Shown here one piece after another: positions 12,722 to 22,884 of a DNA stretch of 64,000 bases; positions within the stretch are counted from its first letter, which is position 1, and every line of letters starts with the position of its first letter. The DNA is from Monodelphis domestica (taxonomy: Eukaryota > Chordata > Mammalia > Didelphimorphia > Didelphidae): the NCBI RefSeq assembly GCF_027887165.1, contig NC_077228.1:213691019-213755018 (forward strand), given 5' to 3'. The notes beneath the pieces are model-generated. The model saw only the letters and a program-made list of their open reading frames with translations, was not told the DNA's origin and made no database searches. The translations under genes and the position numbers were made by a program.

Positions 12722-12905
12722 CAGTCAAGACCTGGAGATGGGAGGTTAGGGTTCAAATCTGACCTCAGACACTTCCTAGCTGTGTGACCCTGGGCAAGTC
12801 ACTTAACCCCTATTGCCTAGCCCTTACCACTCTTCTGCCTTGGAACCAATATATAGTATTGATTCTAAGGTGAAAGGTTTAAAAAGTTTAAACCTAAAGG
12901 TTTAA
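12722..12905 (+). mobile_element. CORE-SINE, 5'-truncated
   Basis: It begins inside the head (caagacctggagatgggagg), with intact core agctgtgtgaccctgggcaa and tail agtattgattctaaggtgaa. The purine microsatellite at 12906 starts at its 3' end. Confidence 0.9.
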
Positions 12906-13033
12906 GAGAAAAGAAAAGGAAAGAAAAGAAAAGAAGAGAAGAGAAGAGAAGAGAAGAGAAGAGAAAAGAAAAGAAAAGAAAAGAAAAGAAAAGAAAAGAA
13001 AAGAAAAGAAAAGAAAAGAAAAGAAAAGAAAGA
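12906..13033 (+). repeat. (AAAAG)n / (AAGAG)n microsatellite from a SINE tail
   Basis: About 128 bp of pure purine pentanucleotide repeat directly follows the 3' end of the SINE at 12722-12905, so it most likely expanded from its A-rich tail. A block of AGAAG units sits within AAAAG units. Confidence 0.95.
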
Positions 13034-13582
13034 AGCATTCTAAACACGGAGGACAGCCAATGAAAGGAGTCAGGAGGTGGATTATCTTGTTCTAGCTGTA
13101 GCACAGAGGCCAGTGTCACTGGCAAGAGAGTAGGCAGTGGGGAAAACAGTATGTGGGTGGTTGTAAGATGTAAAAAGCCCAGAAAAGGGAAGGAGAGGAA
13201 TATTTTTTGAAGGGCTTCAGATGCCAAATATAGGATTTTATACTTGATCCTGAAGTTGATAGGGAGTCAGTGGGGTCACTGAATCAGACCTGCACTTAAA
13301 GAAAATCACTTTGACAGCTGAGTGGAGCATGGACTGGAATGGGGAGAAATTTGTGGCAGGCAGACCCCACGTAAGGTCTGCACCTCCAGGGTGTTAACAG
13401 TGTCAGTGGAGAGAAGGGATCATATAAGAGAGATATTACCCATAAAAGTTGACAGGTCTTAGCAATAGCTTGGATATGGGAAGAGAGTGTGAAATGGAGA
13501 CTGAAGAGTCCAGGATGTGACCTAGGGATGGAGCCTGGGTGACTTAGATGGCTAGTGGTACCCTCTGTAGTGATAGGGAGGG

Positions 13583-13632
13583 GGACAGCTAGGTGGCTGA
13601 ATGGGTAGAGAGCCAGGTCTGGAGATGGGTTC
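13583..13632 (+). mobile_element. CORE-SINE head fragment
   Basis: Only the first ~50 bp of the element (gacagctaggtggctgaatg, agagccaggtctggagatgg) are present, ending abruptly near 13632. Confidence 0.6.
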
Positions 13633-13929
13633 AAAACATAATAAAACATTTGAGATGTTTTCAATCCATAGGGTGGAATGATAACACTTTAATCAAATAA
13701 TTATATAGAGATGATTTATTTTGAAGATATTTATTTCCCAAAATATTTAGGTGAATTAGTTTTACAGTTCTTGAAAGGAACCTTAATGATTCCCCTGACA
13801 GGATCAATACAGGCATTGTACCATAATTAAATATAATTAAACTAATTTTCACTACAGGTATTATAAAAGTTGTGATGGAACTATAAAGATACACATATAT
13901 TCACTCCAATACAGAAAATACCAGTTGTG

Positions 13930-14530
13930 GCCTTTTTATTATTTTTCTCCATATTATTTTATTTATTTGTTTTTAGAATATTTTTCCATGGTTACATGAT
14001 TCATGTTCTCTTCCTCTCTTCTTCCCTTCCTCCTCCTGGAGGTGATAAGCAATTCAACTGGTTTATACATGTCTTATTACTTAAAACTCATTTCCATATT
14101 ATTCATATTTGTTATAAAGTAATCTTTTAAAACCACAACCCCAAATCATGTACCCATAGAACCAAATGATCAATCATGTGTTTTTCTTCTGTTTCTACTC
14201 CCAAACTTCTTTCTCTCCATGTGGATAGCATTTTTTCTCATAAGTCTCTCAGAATTGTTCTTGATCATTGCATTGCTGCTAGTAGAGAAGTCTGTTACAT
14301 TTGATCGTCCCACAATGTTTCAGTTTCTGTGTATAATGTTCTCCTGGTTCTGCTCTTTTCTCTCAGACTCAGTTCATGGAGGTCTTTCCAGTTCTTTTAG
14401 AAATCAAGCAGTTCCTCATTCCTTAGAGCACAATAGTATTCCATCACCATCATATGCCACAATTTGTTCAGCCATTCCTCAATCAAGGAATACCCCCTCA
14501 TTTTCCAATTTTTTTGCTATGTTTTTTTTT
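13930..14530 (-). mobile_element. L1 3' end (ORF2 C-terminus plus 3' UTR), diverged
   Basis: In minus orientation it carries the L1 3' UTR (ccatggttacatgattcatg, aagcaattcaactgg) followed by ORF2 C-terminal sequence (ttctcctggttctgctcttt, acaatttgttcagccattcc). Substitutions and the left-hand microsatellite-like T/A tract show age. Confidence 0.8.
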
Positions 14531-15162
14531 TTAATTAAAAGATAGCTCTCAAATTCAGAACACAATATAACTAGACTATAAAAAGGATGCATCTCCCCCC
14601 AAAGTGATGGAGAATGCTTGGTACCACAGTAGACACAGTTCCCTTTCCATAGGACATTCTAGCAAAAGAACTACTTATAAATCTAAAAATACAGTATTCT
14701 CTTTGATTGCATATTGTAAATACAAAAAAAAATGAAAAGCTGGTTTAGCAAATACATAAAAGAGAAATTGTTCGAAAGGAGAGATTAGTAAACGACTATA
14801 GGAAACACATGTATCAAAACTGAAACCTCAACTGGTTAGTATGGCTTTGAAATTGAATTTGATAGCTCCCAGAGAAAGCTTTGAAATGTCCAAACTTTAT
14901 TTCAGAAATAATGTGTTCTAGGTGGTTTCGCCTCAGCTCTCACTATGCCTATTATGTAGGTGTATAAAACTGATTGCTAGGTGATGGTTTTATTTCACAA
15001 CTAGGCATAGTCAGAAAAGGATTTATAAAATCAGAGCCCTAGCACCAAGGATGAAACAAGACCAAGGCAGAGTATTGCTCTGGGAGACAGAAAACACGAA
15101 TTCTAGTTTGAGTTCAGACACTAAATTGCCATTTTACCTTGGAGACAAGTGTTTTCCTTTCA

Positions 15163-15272
15163 TGTGTAACCCAAGGCAAATAAGTCACTTAATCCCAAAT
15201 CCCTTACCACTCTTCTGCTTTGGAACTGATACCTACTATATATTCTAAGACAGAAGGTAAGGGTTAAAAAAC
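15163..15272 (+). mobile_element. Old CORE-SINE 3' part
   Basis: Diverged core and tail (aggcaaataagtcacttaat, ctcttctgctttggaactga, agacagaaggtaagggtt) ending in an A run. Confidence 0.75.
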
Positions 15273-15289
15273 AATAGTGAAGTGATTGT

Positions 15290-15830
15290 GAAGAATTTTC
15301 ACTAATTTTTCCATTACTCAGAATACAACTTCCTCTTAAGAATCTGTTCAAGTTGCATTCATCATTTGTATTTTTCTCTTGGTTTAGCATATTTTGCTTT
15401 TTGCCAGTTGCTATAAGTCTTCCTAATTGTCTCAGAAGCCTTCTCATCATGCACAATAATATTCAATTACATTCTGATACCTTGGTTTTTTCAGACATTC
15501 CCAAAGGGTACCTATCTACTTTGTTTCTAGCTCTTTACTATCACAAAAAAAAAAATGCTGCACAGAATATTTTGGTATATTTTAAACTTTTGTTTTTCTC
15601 TTTGACTTCCTTGGAGTATACAGCCAGGAAGTGAGATAAAGGAGTCAAAGAATGTGAAGAGTTTCATCACCTTTCTTGCATAATTTCAAATTGAAGTCCA
15701 GAATGGTTGGACCAATGAATAATTCTGCCAATAGTACATCAGTGTGCCCATTTTCTTCTTAGGACCCCTTGAACACTGACTGTTCCCATCTTTGCTAATT
15801 TATTTGATGTAATCTGTTTTACAGGAGAAA
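15290..15830 (-). mobile_element. Old L1-type fragment
   Basis: Minus-strand LINE remnants are recognisable from tccagaatggttggaccaat and the downstream aatattcaattacattctga block, both counterparts of sequence in the younger L1s here. It is heavily diverged and has no ORF of interest. Confidence 0.5.
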
Positions 15831-16413
15831 TTCCCTCAAATGCTTTTAAAAGTAGGAAGGAGTATAAATATGAAACAAATACAAATTATTGGCCCAGATA
15901 AAAGCCTCTGAAGACTTCTTTTTTGCATATATTTTCATATAAAGAAAGCTTTAGGTTAGACTTCTTCTCTAAGAGTCTTAGGGGGGTTCTCTATGCTTCT
16001 GCCCTCCTCTGTTCCTGTCTGCAAAGAATTCCACCCAATTTCCATCAGTGGTTTATTCACTTTGTGGATAATCCCTGTACATTTTCAGGTCTAGATTAGG
16101 TGTGCTTAGCTACCCAGAACACTTAGGGTTCACCCTGCCTTTTAACTGCTCTGGATCCAGAGAGTTCAAAGCAGATTTAGGACAATAAAGATTAGGATAA
16201 TAAAGTAGGGAAATCACAAATGTTTTTGCAAAGACAGGAGGAAAATACTCTTGAATTGCCCTCTATCCTGGATGATTCCCATCACAATTGTCCTAATTAA
16301 TATAATAATCTGACTATAAATGCAAGTGATCTTGGGTAGGCTTGGGGAATTGGGACAAGGTTCTAGAAACTAAGCATTAAATGGGATGGGTCCCAGTTGG
16401 ATTAGCTATGCAT

Positions 16414-16643
16414 GAGGAGGTTTTGTGCCACCATGCTGATGTCCCTGGAATCCTTAATGTTCTATTTCTCTGTTCTTACCCTTCCCATGTATGTTCTTCA
16501 TTCTCAGCTGAGAGCATCTGTCATCTCTATGTGAAGTTGAATCATGCTTACACCATCCTTGACTGGACCTTCAGCCACTCCACCATCAGCTGCCATATGG
16601 ACATCATTTATTCCTCTGACTCTCTGAAAACACATATCTAAAG
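16414..16643 (+). pseudogene. FADS6: FADS6-like fatty acid desaturase relic, frameshifted and internally deleted
   Basis: The + strand keeps pieces of FADS6 in the right order. Around 16487-16552, VCSSFSAES then YVKLNHAYT matches the segment of human FADS6 holding the second histidine box (remembered as VCTAFTAEH ... HVKMHHAYT). It joins directly to ILDWTFSHSTISCHM (16553-16599), matching VLDWAFGHSIISCHV just before the third histidine box. About 120 residues between these blocks are missing. One base is lost after GA at 16600-16601. Restoring that frame in the reading gives HHLF (16602-16613), then an in-frame TGA at 16617-16619, then LSEN, against human HHLFPRLSDN. A weaker first-box match (TTG.GCCACC.ATG) lies at 16419-16434. 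In human, FADS6 is the neighbour upstream of FDXR on the same strand, which fits a decayed resident gene; a retrocopy is the alternative. Human residues are from memory. Confidence 0.6.
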
Positions 16644-17534
16644 GTAGAAAAGGGATTGGGGCAGAAAAGTGCTGAGGACAGGAGAGAAAATGGCCAGAAG
16701 AAGGGAAAAAAAGTATTAGGAGTCAAGGAGAAAATAATTAGAGGCAAGGAAGAATAGTTAGGGGCAGAAGAGAGCAATTAGAGAGACCAAAGAAACTGGC
16801 ACAGTAGGAATAACTTCAGGGCATACATGTCTAGAACTGATCCTACCCACTGCCTCTTGAGCAGGTCAGAACTTAAACCATCCTAAATAGATAAATGTCA
16901 ACCATATTCTATTTTTTTTCTCTCAATGGAAAATTAACCACTTAACTCCATTTTAAAAAATTGACTTTTTGAGGGGCAGCTGGGTAGCTCAGTGGACTGA
17001 GAGCCAGGCCCAGAGATGGGAGGTCCTAGGTTCAAATCTGGCCTCAGATACTTCCCAGCTGTGTGACCCTGGGCAAGTCACTTAAACCCCATTGCCTAGC
17101 CTTTACTGTTCTTCTGCCTTGGAACCAAATCATAGTATTGATTCCAACATGTAAGGTAAGGGTTCTAAAAATAAAAATTGACTTTTTTTATTTCTAATAT
17201 CAATCAACCAAACAACAAGTATTAATTAATCACTTATAATGTACCAAACACTGTGCTCTAAGCTAGGGATACAAAAAGTGCCCCCCCAAATTATAATTTC
17301 CTTTTTCCTGTCAAGGAACCTTTCCTTCTAATAAAAAAAAAATTATTTTTAAGGGGAAAAGGGCATCTAAATGGTTCAGTAGATAGAGAGTCAAGCCTAA
17401 AGAATAGAAGTCTGGTTCAAAATCTGACCTCAAACACTTTTTTAGCTGCATGATCCTGGGCAAGTCATTTAACTCCAATTGTCTAGTCCTTGGGAAGGGG
17501 GAGAGGAAAAAATAGTTCAATAAAATAAAGCATT

Positions 17535-17810
17535 ACATTAATTAATTTTACCTTTATATGCTACACCTATTTCTATTTCTCTGGTCTTACCCTCTACAAA
17601 GGCAGGGAGAGGTGTTTTTTCTTCTTTGAGACCTAGTTTGATCATTATAATTTCATAGTGTTCCATTTCTATTTTTGTTGTTATTGATGTTATTTTCTTC
17701 TACATTGTAATGACTGTTTATAGTGTTTTTCTAGTTCTGCTCATTTTGCATCAGTTCATGTAAGTCTTCCCATACTTCTTGCCAGTCCTCTTCTTAGATA
17801 TCTTCCAATT
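17535..17810 (-). mobile_element. Old L1 fragment
   Basis: The stretch tttctagttctgctcatttt followed by gcatcagttcatgtaagtct is the diverged counterpart of the conserved L1 ORF2 3' segment (gttctcctggttctgc...gcatcag) in minus orientation. It separates two SINEs. Confidence 0.5.
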
Positions 17811-17982
17811 AGCACCTATGTGGTACAGTAGACAGGGCATGACTTGAATTTAAATAGGGTCTCCGTGTGACCCTGGGCAAGTCACTTAACCCCCATTGCC
17901 TTACCTCTTACCACTCTTCGGCCTTAGAACCAATACACAGTATCGATTATAAGACAGAAGATAAGGGTTTTAGAATAAATAA

Positions 17983-18048
17983 ATATATGTAAATAAATAA
18001 ATAGATAGATAAATAAATAGATAAATGAATGAATGAATGAATAAATAT
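17983..18048 (+). repeat. (AAAT)n/(AGAT)n/(AATG)n tetranucleotide tract
   Basis: Tandem AAATA, GATA and GAAT units directly follow a SINE tail at about 17975. Confidence 0.9.
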
Positions 18049-19320
18049 GGTCTCAGACCTAGTTGTGTGACCCTGGGGAAGTATCTTAAGCTGTCTTCCT
18101 GCATTTCCTTAAGAGTGAAATAGGAGGAGGCAGCTGGGTAGCTCAGTGGATTGAGAGCCAGGTCTAGGGAGGTCCTGGGTTCAAATTTGACCTCAGAAAT
18201 ATTCTATCTGGATGACCCTGGGCAAGTCACTTAACCCCCATGGCCTAGCCCTAACCACCGTTCTACCTTAGAACCAATACACAGTATTGATTCTGAGATG
18301 GAAGGTAAGGGTTAAAAAAAAAAAGGAATAAAACAGGAATGATAAGAGCACTTATCTTCCAGGATAGTATGAGAATCAAATGAAATAATAATTGTAAAGC
18401 ACTTAGCACTGTGCCTGGCACATAGTAAGGAGGGACTGTATCATAATTATCACTCTTTTCTCAATGCCTGACATATAACAGGCATTTAATAATTTCCTGC
18501 AGGGGCAACTAGGTGGCTCAGTGAATTGAGAACCAAGCCTAAAGATGGGAAGTTTTGGGTCCAAATGTGGCCTCAGACACTTCCTAGTTGTGTGATCCTG
18601 GACAAGTCACTTAGCCCCAATCACCTAGCCCTTCCTGCTCTTCTGCCTTGGAACCAATACTTTGTATTGATTCGAAGACAGAAGGTGAGGGTTAAAAAAA
18701 AAATAGGGGGCAGCTGGGTGGCTCATGGATTGAGAACCAGGCCCAGAAAGTCCTGGGTTCAAATCTGACCTCAGAAACTTCCTAGCTGGGTGACCCTGGG
18801 CAAGTCACTTAATCCCCATTGCCTAGCCCTTACTACTATTTTGCCTTGAAACCAACACACAACATTCATTCTAAGACAGAAGGAAGAATTTTTAAAATAA
18901 TAATAATAACAGTAATAATAATTTCCAAATGAATGAATACATCTCTAGAATTAGGGACTCCACTATCAGTCCCTTTATTAATGTAGGGGTTGAGCCAGGT
19001 CTAACCCAAAACTCTCCTGTTGCAACTGATGGGAAATTCTTTTTATTTGAGCTCTGATGTGATACAGAGCATAAATAGTCAGCATTTCCTTTCTAATAAT
19101 AAACCCTTCTATACTAAAGGACAGTTCTGAAGATGTTGCTTGCCCATCCAGCACCTCACTATATCTCCACTTCTCAAATCAAATTCTCTAATTTATTTTT
19201 CCTTGGGGCCAAACAAATACAACAACTTTTTATTATTATTAAATTTTTTTAAATTTTATTTTTTCCCCATTACACGTAAAAACAGTTTCCAACATTTTTC
19301 AAAGAACATTGATTCTCCGC

Positions 19321-19432
19321 CTGTCAGCTAGGGGAGGGTTGGCGGGAGGGGGGGAGGAAAAGAAAATGATCTCTGTTTCCAATGAATAATGTATGAAAAT
19401 GACCAAATAAAATGTTTAAAAACTTAAAAAAA
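19321..19432 (+). mobile_element. Very short 5'-truncated L1 3' end with target duplication
   Basis: A plus-strand L1 3' tail (gatctctgtttccaatgaat ... ccaaataaaatgttt, then A9) is inserted into older minus-strand L1 3' UTR. cattgattctc before the insert (about 19306-19319) is repeated right after the A-tail (about 19437-19448). It matches the 3' end of the young L1 at 22.4 kb. Confidence 0.75.
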
Positions 19433-20214
19433 AAGAGCATTGATTCTCGAATTCTCTCCCTCCTTTCTTCCCTTCTGGTTGGGGGGTTTCCTGCCTACCT
19501 TGAGATGAGAAGCAATCTCACACAGATTTTACATGAGGCACAACTTTGTCTCAGCTTCAATTTGCATGAACATCTCTCAGTTGCCCACTATGTGCAAGAT
19601 GCTATTTTCTGTTCCTTTGATGGTTTCAGTGGTTCTCTTTAATCTCTTTGGTGGAAACTGCATTTCCAGTTTCTCCAAGGGAGCTAAGAAAGGTTATAAA
19701 CTAGGGGAATTAGATTGGTTCATTTAGTGGGCATAAAAGATGACCTGCCTTTGTCTTAGACTCCTCTAAAGGTCAAGGAGGCCCAGAGGGTGACCTGTTC
19801 TGCTTGTAGAATAAGGGAAGGGAGCAATAGAGGATAAAGTTCTAGACATTTACCCTGCTTTGTGGCCTTGTAGCTATGGGATGTGTTTCTAGTATTTGGG
19901 CCAAGTAGTGCCACCCCATCAGTGACCTCTTCTAAACCTCTCCTAGAACTGTCATTGGGGTGTTAAAGGAAATATCTCTTCAGTTCACTGAAGTGTTAGG
20001 TTTATAGCCCTGATCCTCAGGTTCCAGTCCTGGATTTGTTACTTAATCCCTGTCCTACTAGTTTTGTGATCCTGGACAAGTCATGGGCAGTGACACCTGG
20101 CATCATCGATCCTTTAGCTTAAAGCTTGTAAGTATAATGATGGTAGTGGGTCAGGGAGAAGGAGGGGAGGCTAAGTGACTAATGAGCTGTCCTACATGTG
20201 AAAGAGAATTCTTG

Positions 20215-20875
20215 ATTGTCTATCCAGAGTTAACACATTACCTCACTAGATTGTGAAGACAGGATTAACTCTCCTTTGTCTACCTTTTGATTAAATCAAC
20301 ACAAGCTTGAACTAGGTGGAGGAGCTCGAAAAACCACTTAGTGAATTCACACCCTACTTAGTGCTAGGTGAGAAGCCAGCAAGATACTTGGAGAGCTCCA
20401 TCCTTTTTTTTAACTCAGTCAGAAACTTTTGAATTCTTTTAAGAGTTCACAGCTTCAGAAACTGAACCCTTTCAATGAGTTCACCCCTATAGAAGGTGCA
20501 AACTTTTCCCCACAAACACTGCTGCCTGGGCAATGCTAGACTATGGAAACTGTGATTGGCCCCTGTGAATAGGGGCAGGGACAGGAAACCACCATAAAAG
20601 CCACTAAATCTTTTGGCTGAGGGAGGCTGATGAAGTTGAGTCTCATGGAGAGTGTCTACTGGAGATAGTCTTCGGTGAAGTTCCCTAGTAGATTCCTGGA
20701 GAACTAGAAACAGGTTAATTAAGTAGCTGAATAAATAATGGACAGTCAGAAAAGGTTCAGTTGGATGGTCCTGGCTTAAAACTTAAAACTACCTTAAGAT
20801 TTGAACAGTAATTCCTGGTTATTGATTTGACCCCTGAGGAATAGAAAAGAGATAGGTCGGTGGGTTGCCAGAATT
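20215..20875 (+). mobile_element. LTR-like block related to the 11-kb element
   Basis: It shares phrases with 11.0-11.6 kb (ttgtgaag...ttaactctcc, attaaatcaacac, cacaccctacttag, then a region ending aataaataatgg). A weak TATA-like ccataaaagcc lies at about 20591 and gggttgccagaatt at 20861. It is diverged, borders are uncertain and no coding sequence is present. Confidence 0.45.
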
Positions 20876-21599
20876 CTTGATTTCATAACTTTATTTCACA
20901 GTCATATCCAGTTCCCTGTGTTTCCTCAGGGAATGGGACACAAAAGGATATGGTTGTCTGTGAGGTTCTGAAGGTTCCAAGAGACTCAGATTAACAAAGT
21001 AGCTGAAGAAGAGATCCATGTCTACCAGGGATCTGTAATGGGGAATAGGAAAGGAAAATTGGATGAGACTTCAGGGGATGGGAAATCTCTGAAAGGTTTG
21101 CAAAGATTTTCTGAAGATTGCTAGGGAATCAATGACCACCATCTTTTTTTTTTAATTTATATTTATTATCATACAAAATACACTTCCATATTGGCCATCG
21201 TTGTAAGAGCAAATGCCTATATAAACAAAACCACAAAATAAAGCCATAAATACACTGATGTGAAAAATGACTCTGACACTTCTCCGGAAGTGGAGAGCAT
21301 TCCTATTGTCAACATGAAATATGGACACCTCAATTTTACCCCTGCCCTTTGAGAAACCCCAGTACCAGGCACACCTATTTTGGATTGAACAATAGGCCTT
21401 GGACCATTTGGGGACCCTAGTGCTGGTGGGATTAGTGGTCATAGTCAAAATGTTGAGTGGCTTTATTTGTTTTACAAGCTTCTCCCATTGTATTAAAGTC
21501 CTATCAGGAAGCCCAGTTCTTAGTTTGACCCTTTCCTTTGTAATTATTATAGTTGACCACTCCCTGATATTACCTAAGGCTGGCTGCAACTTCTTTGCA

Positions 21600-21832
21600 G
21601 TCTGTGTGCAGTTTGTCCAATCATGCTTGCCTTCCCCAGAGGGTATAAAAGATCCCTAAGTTCTGCCCCTCTTCAGAGCTGGCATCTAGCCCACTGCTTT
21701 CTCCCAGGTATACATCCCCAAAGTCCCCAGGGTGCAAGCTCTGTGTGCTGGCCAAATATTGGACTTATCCCGATCCTGATTAAAGACTTGATTTTTCTGA
21801 CTATCTAATAGTTATGTGTTTTTTCTAAGTTA
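21600..21832 (+). promoter_or_regulatory. LTR-like promoter/polyadenylation block
   Basis: A CCAAT box (gtccaatcatg, about 21616) sits about 27 bp before TATAAAAG (about 21642-21649). ATTAAAG follows about 135 bp later (about 21779), and the block ends in ttaaca near 21832. This order (CCAAT, TATA, polyadenylation signal, CA end) fits a retroviral LTR U3-R-U5. The upstream limit was not found, and no tRNA primer-binding site is recognisable after it. Confidence 0.45.
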
Positions 21833-22104
21833 ACACTGTCATAAGTCTTTCTGGATTGTCCCAAGTGTCAACGTGGAATCTAGAAACCCCAAACTTGTAG
21901 CCTAGTAAGATCTGATGAACCCCAAGTTTTAAGACTAGCTGGAGACTCCAGAGCTTGTGCTGCTTCCCTGTTCCCACAAGAATCCACCCTGAAGGGAATC
22001 TCAGGCTAGCAGTTTCAGACTGAATAATGGACCCTAAGGTAAAAGATAATCCCCAAATCAAGTGATTCTTCTTGTCTCCAGAAGCCTCCCACACTGTATC
22101 ACAC

Positions 22105-22176
22105 CCTCCTTTCCAGGATTGAACTCAGGACCTTCAGTTTACAAAACTGAATTGCTGCCTACTGCACTAACGATGT
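22105..22176 (-). pseudogene. tRNA-Met (elongator) pseudogene
   Basis: On the minus strand, 72 nt align without gaps to elongator tRNA-Met: CGTTAGTGCAGTAGGCAGC covers the A box and D arm, ACTGAAGGTC the 3' anticodon stem and variable loop, and GAGTTCAATCC the B box. The anticodon loop reads TTTTGTAA, so the CAT anticodon is lost, and acceptor and T-stem pairings are broken. It is a dead tRNA copy or a tRNA-derived repeat head, not a working gene. Identification rests on the remembered tRNA-Met sequence. Confidence 0.65.
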
Positions 22177-22234
22177 TGACACAGGTTACTGCCTTGCTGA
22201 GAGTAACCAAGTTTTCACCGATCATTATCGTACA

Positions 22235-22311
22235 ACATTGCTGTTACTGTATCCAATGTTCTCCTGGTTCTGCTTATTTCACTCTACATCAGTTCTCACA
22301 GATCTTTCCAG
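22235..22311 (-). mobile_element. Older L1 3' fragment, proximal part (split by the young L1)
   Basis: Minus-strand sequence equivalent to the end of L1 ORF2 (+ strand: aatgttctcctggttctgc, tttcactctacatcagtt). It continues at 26046 on the other side of the young L1, so the two pieces were one element before that insertion. The left border is not sharp. Confidence 0.7.
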
Positions 22312-22884
22312 CTTATCATTTCTTTCTTTTTTTTAATATTAAATATTGTAATAATAGCCTAGATTTTTTTTCACTTTAGACATTATTTTATTTGGTCATT
22401 TCCAAACATTCATTGGAAACAAAGATCATTTTCTCTCCCCCCCCCCCACCTCTCCCATAGCCGACGCACGATTCCACTGGGTATCACATGTGTTCTTGGT
22501 TCGAACCCATTTCCATGTTGTTGGTATTTGCATTAGAGTGTTCATTTAGAGTCTCTCCTCAGTCGTATCCCCTTCTCCCCTTTAGTCAAGCAGTTGCTTT
22601 TCCTCGGTGTTTTTACTCCCATAGTTTATCCTCTGCTTGTGGATAGTGTTTTTTAGATCCTTGCAGATTGTTCAGGGACATTGCATTGACCCTAATGGAG
22701 AAGTCCATTACCTTCAATTGTACCACAGTGTATCCGTCTCTGTGTACAATGTTCTCCTGGTTCTGCTCCTCTCACTCTGCATCAATTTCTGCAGGTTGTT
22801 CCAATCTCCATGGAATTCCTCTACTTTATTATTCCTTTTAGCACACTAGTATTCCATCACCAACATATACCACAATTTATTCAG

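Larger units (their letters stand above)
16974..18903 (+). mobile_element. Cluster of six same-strand CORE-SINEs
   Basis: Copies at about 16974-17178, 17352-17500 (diverged), 17812-17975 (head replaced), 18127-18322, 18503-18702 and 18705-18903. The last two abut, the second beginning right after the A-rich tail of the first. All are in + orientation; an old L1 piece (17535-17810) and a MIR-like piece (18330-18485) lie between them. Successive insertion into A-rich tails of earlier copies would give this arrangement. Confidence 0.85.

Noticed and set aside
12865-13227. 120-residue minus-strand frame rich in FFSFL repeats
   Set aside because: It reads the AAAAG microsatellite; no other coding support.
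21152-21589. 145-residue minus-strand frame
   Set aside because: No recognisable domain; it overlaps sequence leading into the LTR-like block and is probably a chance frame in a repeat.
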